64,000 nt of DNA from Marivita hallyeonensis (lineage in GTDB: Bacteria; Pseudomonadota; Alphaproteobacteria; Rhodobacterales; Rhodobacteraceae), in NCBI RefSeq assembly GCF_900129875.1, contig NZ_FQXC01000001.1, positions 806,001-870,000 of the forward strand, given 5' to 3'. Shown one piece after another: positions 61,684 to 64,000 of this stretch. Position 1 is the stretch's first letter, and each line of letters opens with the position of its first letter. Both the position numbers and the translations under genes were made by a program. The notes beneath the pieces were generated by a model, which did no database searches, was not told where the DNA came from, and was given only the letters and a program-made list of their open reading frames with translations.

Positions 61684-62359
61684 TGTGGCGCTGAGGCTGA
61701 GCGGGATCACCAAGGCCTACAACCTCGGTACCCCCGGCGTGGTTGAAGTCCTGCGCGGCGTGGACCTCAACCTTGCTCCGGGAGAGATCGTGGCGCTTGT
61801 GGCACCCTCGGGCGCCGGGAAATCGACTCTGCTACACATCGCGGGTCTTCTGGACACGCCCGACGCAGGATCGGTGGAGATCTCGGGTGAGGCTGTCAGT
61901 GCGCAATCGGACCGTGTTCGGACCGCGGTCCGCCGTGACAGTGTGGGGTTCGTCTACCAGTTCCATCATTTGCTGCCCGAGTTCAGCGCTTTGGAAAACG
62001 TGGTGCTGCCGCAGCTGGCGGCTGGGAAAGCGCGCAGGGAGGCGGATGCGCAGGCACTTGCGCTTCTGGATGCCGTCGGGGTCGCGCACCGTGCGGGTCA
62101 CCGTCCTGCAGAGCTCTCGGGAGGTGAACAGCAGCGCGTTGCACTCTGCCGTGCGCTGGCCAACGGGCCAGCCGTTCTACTGGCGGACGAACCGACGGGT
62201 AACCTCGATCCAGAAACGGCGGAGACCGTGTTCGCGTCGCTTCTACGTCTGGTCCGGGAGACCGGTCTTGCGGCCTTGATCGCGACGCACAATCTTGAGC
62301 TCGCGGGCCGTATGGACCGTCAGCTCCGTTTGGATCAGGGTGTCCTGACCGTCGCGTGA
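61676..62359 (+). CDS. lolD: Lipoprotein-releasing system ATP-binding protein LolD
   Basis: ATPase of 227 residues. Walker [18 protein letters not shown] (from residue 43), the LolD-typical [17 protein letters not shown], signature [16 protein letters not shown], Walker [14 protein letters not shown] and H-loop IATHNLEL are intact. The ATG at 61676 lies within the lolC end, an 8-base overlap. Confidence 0.93.
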   Translation: MSDVALRLSGITKAYNLGTPGVVEVLRGVDLNLAPGEIVALVAPSGAGKSTLLHIAGLLDTPDAGSVEISGEAVSAQSDRVRTAVRRDSVGFVYQFHHLLPEFSALENVVLPQLAAGKARREADAQALALLDAVGVAHRAGHRPAELSGGEQQRVALCRALANGPAVLLADEPTGNLDPETAETVFASLLRLVRETGLAALIATHNLELAGRMDRQLRLDQGVLTVA

Positions 62360-62404
62360 CGGCAGCAAAGCCAACACGCCACGCATTTGAAGGGGAGGAC
62401 GACA

Positions 62405-63385
62405 ATGGCCGAGATCCGCATTTCCGAGATTGAAGATGTGACGCGCGCGGCTTTGCTGGCGCATGGCGCATCGCACATCGTTGCCGATACGATGGCTGAC
62501 GCGGTGCGCTGGGCCGAAGCGCGCAGCAATCGGATTTGCGGTCTGTATTACCTGGAAAGCTATTGCCAGCAGTTGGGTTCAGGCCGGGTGAACGGGACAG
62601 TCACGCCCGAGGTCAACAAGGTCAGACCGGCCGTGATTGAGGTCGACGCAGGCTACGGCTTTGCACAGCCTGCGTTCCGCGATGCGCTTGGTAATGCGGT
62701 GCAAGGCGCGCAGTCTTGCGGTCTGGCCAGCCTTCTGGTCCGCCACGCACATACCTGCACTGCGCTGGGCTGGTTCACTGAAGCCATCGCGCGCAAAGGT
62801 TTGATTGGTCTTGGCGTCACCAACGCCTCCCCGATCGTTGCGCCGCCGGGGGGCAAGACACGGGTGCTTGGCACGAACCCGATGTCTTTCGCGGTCCCGG
62901 ATGGGGCGGGCGGCGTTGCGATGATTTTTGACCAGTCGACGACCACCGTGGCACTTGGGCGGATCACCATGGCGAAGGCGGCGGGCGAACCGATCCCCGA
63001 GGGCTGGGCGGTAGATGCCGAAGGGCGTCCGACTACTGACCCCGACGCGGCTTTGACAGGGTCACTTTGCAGCGTGGGTGGCTACAAGGGCTGGGGGCTT
63101 GGTCTGATGGTGGAGGTCCTTGCGGCAGGGCTCGCCGGTGGGACGGCAAGCCGGGACGTCAAACCGCTCAAGGCGCCGGAGGGTGATCCGCACGACCTGG
63201 GGCACAGCTTTTTCCTGATCGATCCCGGTATCCGCCCCGACTTCCACGACATGGTATCTGGCTTGGCCGAGGCTGTCTCACAGGACGACGGCGCGCGCCT
63301 GCCGGGGCAGGGCAAGGAACTCTTGGACACTGTCGAGGTCCCGGATGCGTTGTGGCAGGCAACGCTCGCGCTGGCTGGACGGTGA
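62405..63385 (+). CDS. Malate/L-lactate dehydrogenase family oxidoreductase (Ldh2 type)
   Basis: NAD(P)-dependent dehydrogenase of 326 residues in the family containing YbiC-type and sulfolactate dehydrogenases and delta1-piperideine-2-carboxylate reductase. It has the conserved VRHAHTCTALGWFTEAIARKG (substrate/hydride His region), LGTNPMSFAVP and GSVGGYKG-like SVGGYKGWGLGLMVE. A strong GGGGAGG precedes the ATG at 62405. It lies 45 bases after lolD. The substrate could be a 2-oxo acid or a cyclic imino acid. Confidence 0.82.
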   Translation: MAEIRISEIEDVTRAALLAHGASHIVADTMADAVRWAEARSNRICGLYYLESYCQQLGSGRVNGTVTPEVNKVRPAVIEVDAGYGFAQPAFRDALGNAVQGAQSCGLASLLVRHAHTCTALGWFTEAIARKGLIGLGVTNASPIVAPPGGKTRVLGTNPMSFAVPDGAGGVAMIFDQSTTTVALGRITMAKAAGEPIPEGWAVDAEGRPTTDPDAALTGSLCSVGGYKGWGLGLMVEVLAAGLAGGTASRDVKPLKAPEGDPHDLGHSFFLIDPGIRPDFHDMVSGLAEAVSQDDGARLPGQGKELLDTVEVPDALWQATLALAGR

Positions 63386-63465
63386 CACATGGTTCACGCG
63401 AACGTTTGATGCGTGCGAGGCGCGCGATTTGCTAGAACACCCTGCAATACATGCGAGGTATGTTC

Positions 63466-64000
63466 ATGCGTTCCCTGTTGGCAGCTTTTCTGACCTGCGC
63501 TTTTTCCCTGCCGGTGTTGGCCGCGCCGGTCTCGTTCGACGGGTCGTGGAAAACGCAGAAGTTTTCGCTCTTTTCGTCGAACACATACGGGTTCAACGGC
63601 AATTCGGTTTCGGTGGCCTCTGACGGGTCTGTGTCGCTGGCGTATCGCCAGTTGGACACGTCGTTCTGGGATGCCACGTCGGCGCGGTGGTCGTGGCGGG
63701 TGGATGAAGGGGTTCCTGCAACTGACCTCCGCAACAAGGGCGGCGACGACCGCAACCTCGCGCTGTATTTCGTTTTCCTGCCCCAGTCAGAGGCCGAAAG
63801 CCTTCGCGGGGCCAGTGTGCGGCGCCTGTTGACGAACAACTCCGCCCGAGTGCTCGTCTATGTCTGGGGCGGCGCGCACAACCGGGGTGCTGTGCTGAGC
63901 AGCCCGTATCTGGGCAATCGCGGGAGGACGATTGTCCTGCGCGGGTCCGGCACCGGCAGTGAGAGCGAAAACGTGGATCTGGCACGGGATTACGCCAATG
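63466..64000 (+). CDS. DUF3047 family exported protein (3' end outside window)
   Basis: Exported protein, about 178 residues visible. A signal peptide (MRSLLAAFLTCAFSLPVLAA) is followed by the DUF3047 pattern: WKTQKFSLFSSNTYGF, DGSVSLAYRQLDTSFW, the WSWRVDEGVPATDLRNKGGDDRNLALYFVF core and a later YVWGGAHNRG. The fold is likely a beta-sandwich of unknown role. The ATG at 63466 follows GAGG by 8 bases; the ATGs at 63451 and 63460 are in frame but less well placed. The reading frame is open to the end of the window. Confidence 0.8.
   Translation, partial: MRSLLAAFLTCAFSLPVLAAPVSFDGSWKTQKFSLFSSNTYGFNGNSVSVASDGSVSLAYRQLDTSFWDATSARWSWRVDEGVPATDLRNKGGDDRNLALYFVFLPQSEAESLRGASVRRLLTNNSARVLVYVWGGAHNRGAVLSSPYLGNRGRTIVLRGSGTGSESENVDLARDYAN

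Noticed and set aside
1-64000. CRISPR array, rRNA operon, phage structural genes, toxin-antitoxin or restriction systems
   Set aside because: No regularly spaced repeats, rRNA motifs, phage genes or defence-family signatures were seen on either strand.

Overview
The window looks like a chromosomal segment of a GC-rich alphaproteobacterium, most likely a marine Rhodobacterales (Roseobacter-group) bacterium. Evidence: a GapR/DUF2312 nucleoid protein, a DUF1007 plus NicO metal-transport pair, an RTX/DUF4214 protein, an FNR-type box, an FMN-dependent lactate dehydrogenase, many ATGA-coupled operons, and LivKHMGF- and Dpp-type importers. This assignment rests on gene content only; no rRNA is present.

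Layout. 1-9.4 kb: a MATE exporter (cut by the window edge), an RTX/DUF4214 protein, lldD, a Tat-type nitroreductase with its MarR regulator behind two palindromic operators, a small cytochrome c, a 2-keto-4-pentenoate hydratase-like enzyme overlapping trpA, and PPK2 behind a perfect FNR box. 9.4-18.2 kb: DUF1007 and NicO transporter, a second MATE exporter, an exported alpha/beta hydrolase and NTF2-like pair with an AraC regulator upstream, ychF, an Old Yellow Enzyme and tRNA-Ser(GCU).

18.8-36.6 kb is the centrepiece: a divergent catabolic cluster. One arm (minus strand) encodes a fused flavin monooxygenase/Old Yellow Enzyme (2-aminobenzoyl-CoA monooxygenase/reductase type), an SDR, a MarR regulator, an enoyl-CoA hydratase, an acyl-CoA dehydrogenase, a cupin, an aryl-CoA ligase and a RidA protein, nearly all translationally coupled. 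The other arm (plus strand) encodes a fused enoyl-CoA hydratase/3-hydroxyacyl-CoA dehydrogenase, an arylformamidase-like hydrolase, a second cupin, a PhzS/salicylate-hydroxylase-like monooxygenase and a complete LivKHMGF-type importer. A hotdog thioesterase lies at the far end of the first arm. I read this as uptake and CoA-dependent, oxygen-requiring breakdown of anthranilate (2-aminobenzoate) or a close relative, with extra genes whose roles are unassigned. A 9-bp inverted repeat in the shared promoter region is a candidate operator.

36.6-46.1 kb: a decayed IS1182-type insertion sequence, then a dipeptide-type ABC importer with an Asp/Glu/hydantoin-type racemase and a divergent GntR regulator. 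46.5-54.9 kb: tRNA-Thr(UGU), a conserved hypothetical protein, gapR, a FadB-like protein that has lost key catalytic residues, a GAPDH paralogue divergent from an IclR regulator, metF divergent from a MetR-type regulator, a cold-shock protein and an ArsC/Spx-like protein. 54.9-64 kb: an MsbA-like exporter with a tyrosine-phosphatase-like protein, a serine-glyoxylate aminotransferase-like enzyme, a HisC-like aminotransferase, a 32-bp perfect palindrome, lolC-lolD, a malate/lactate-type dehydrogenase and a DUF3047 protein cut by the window end.
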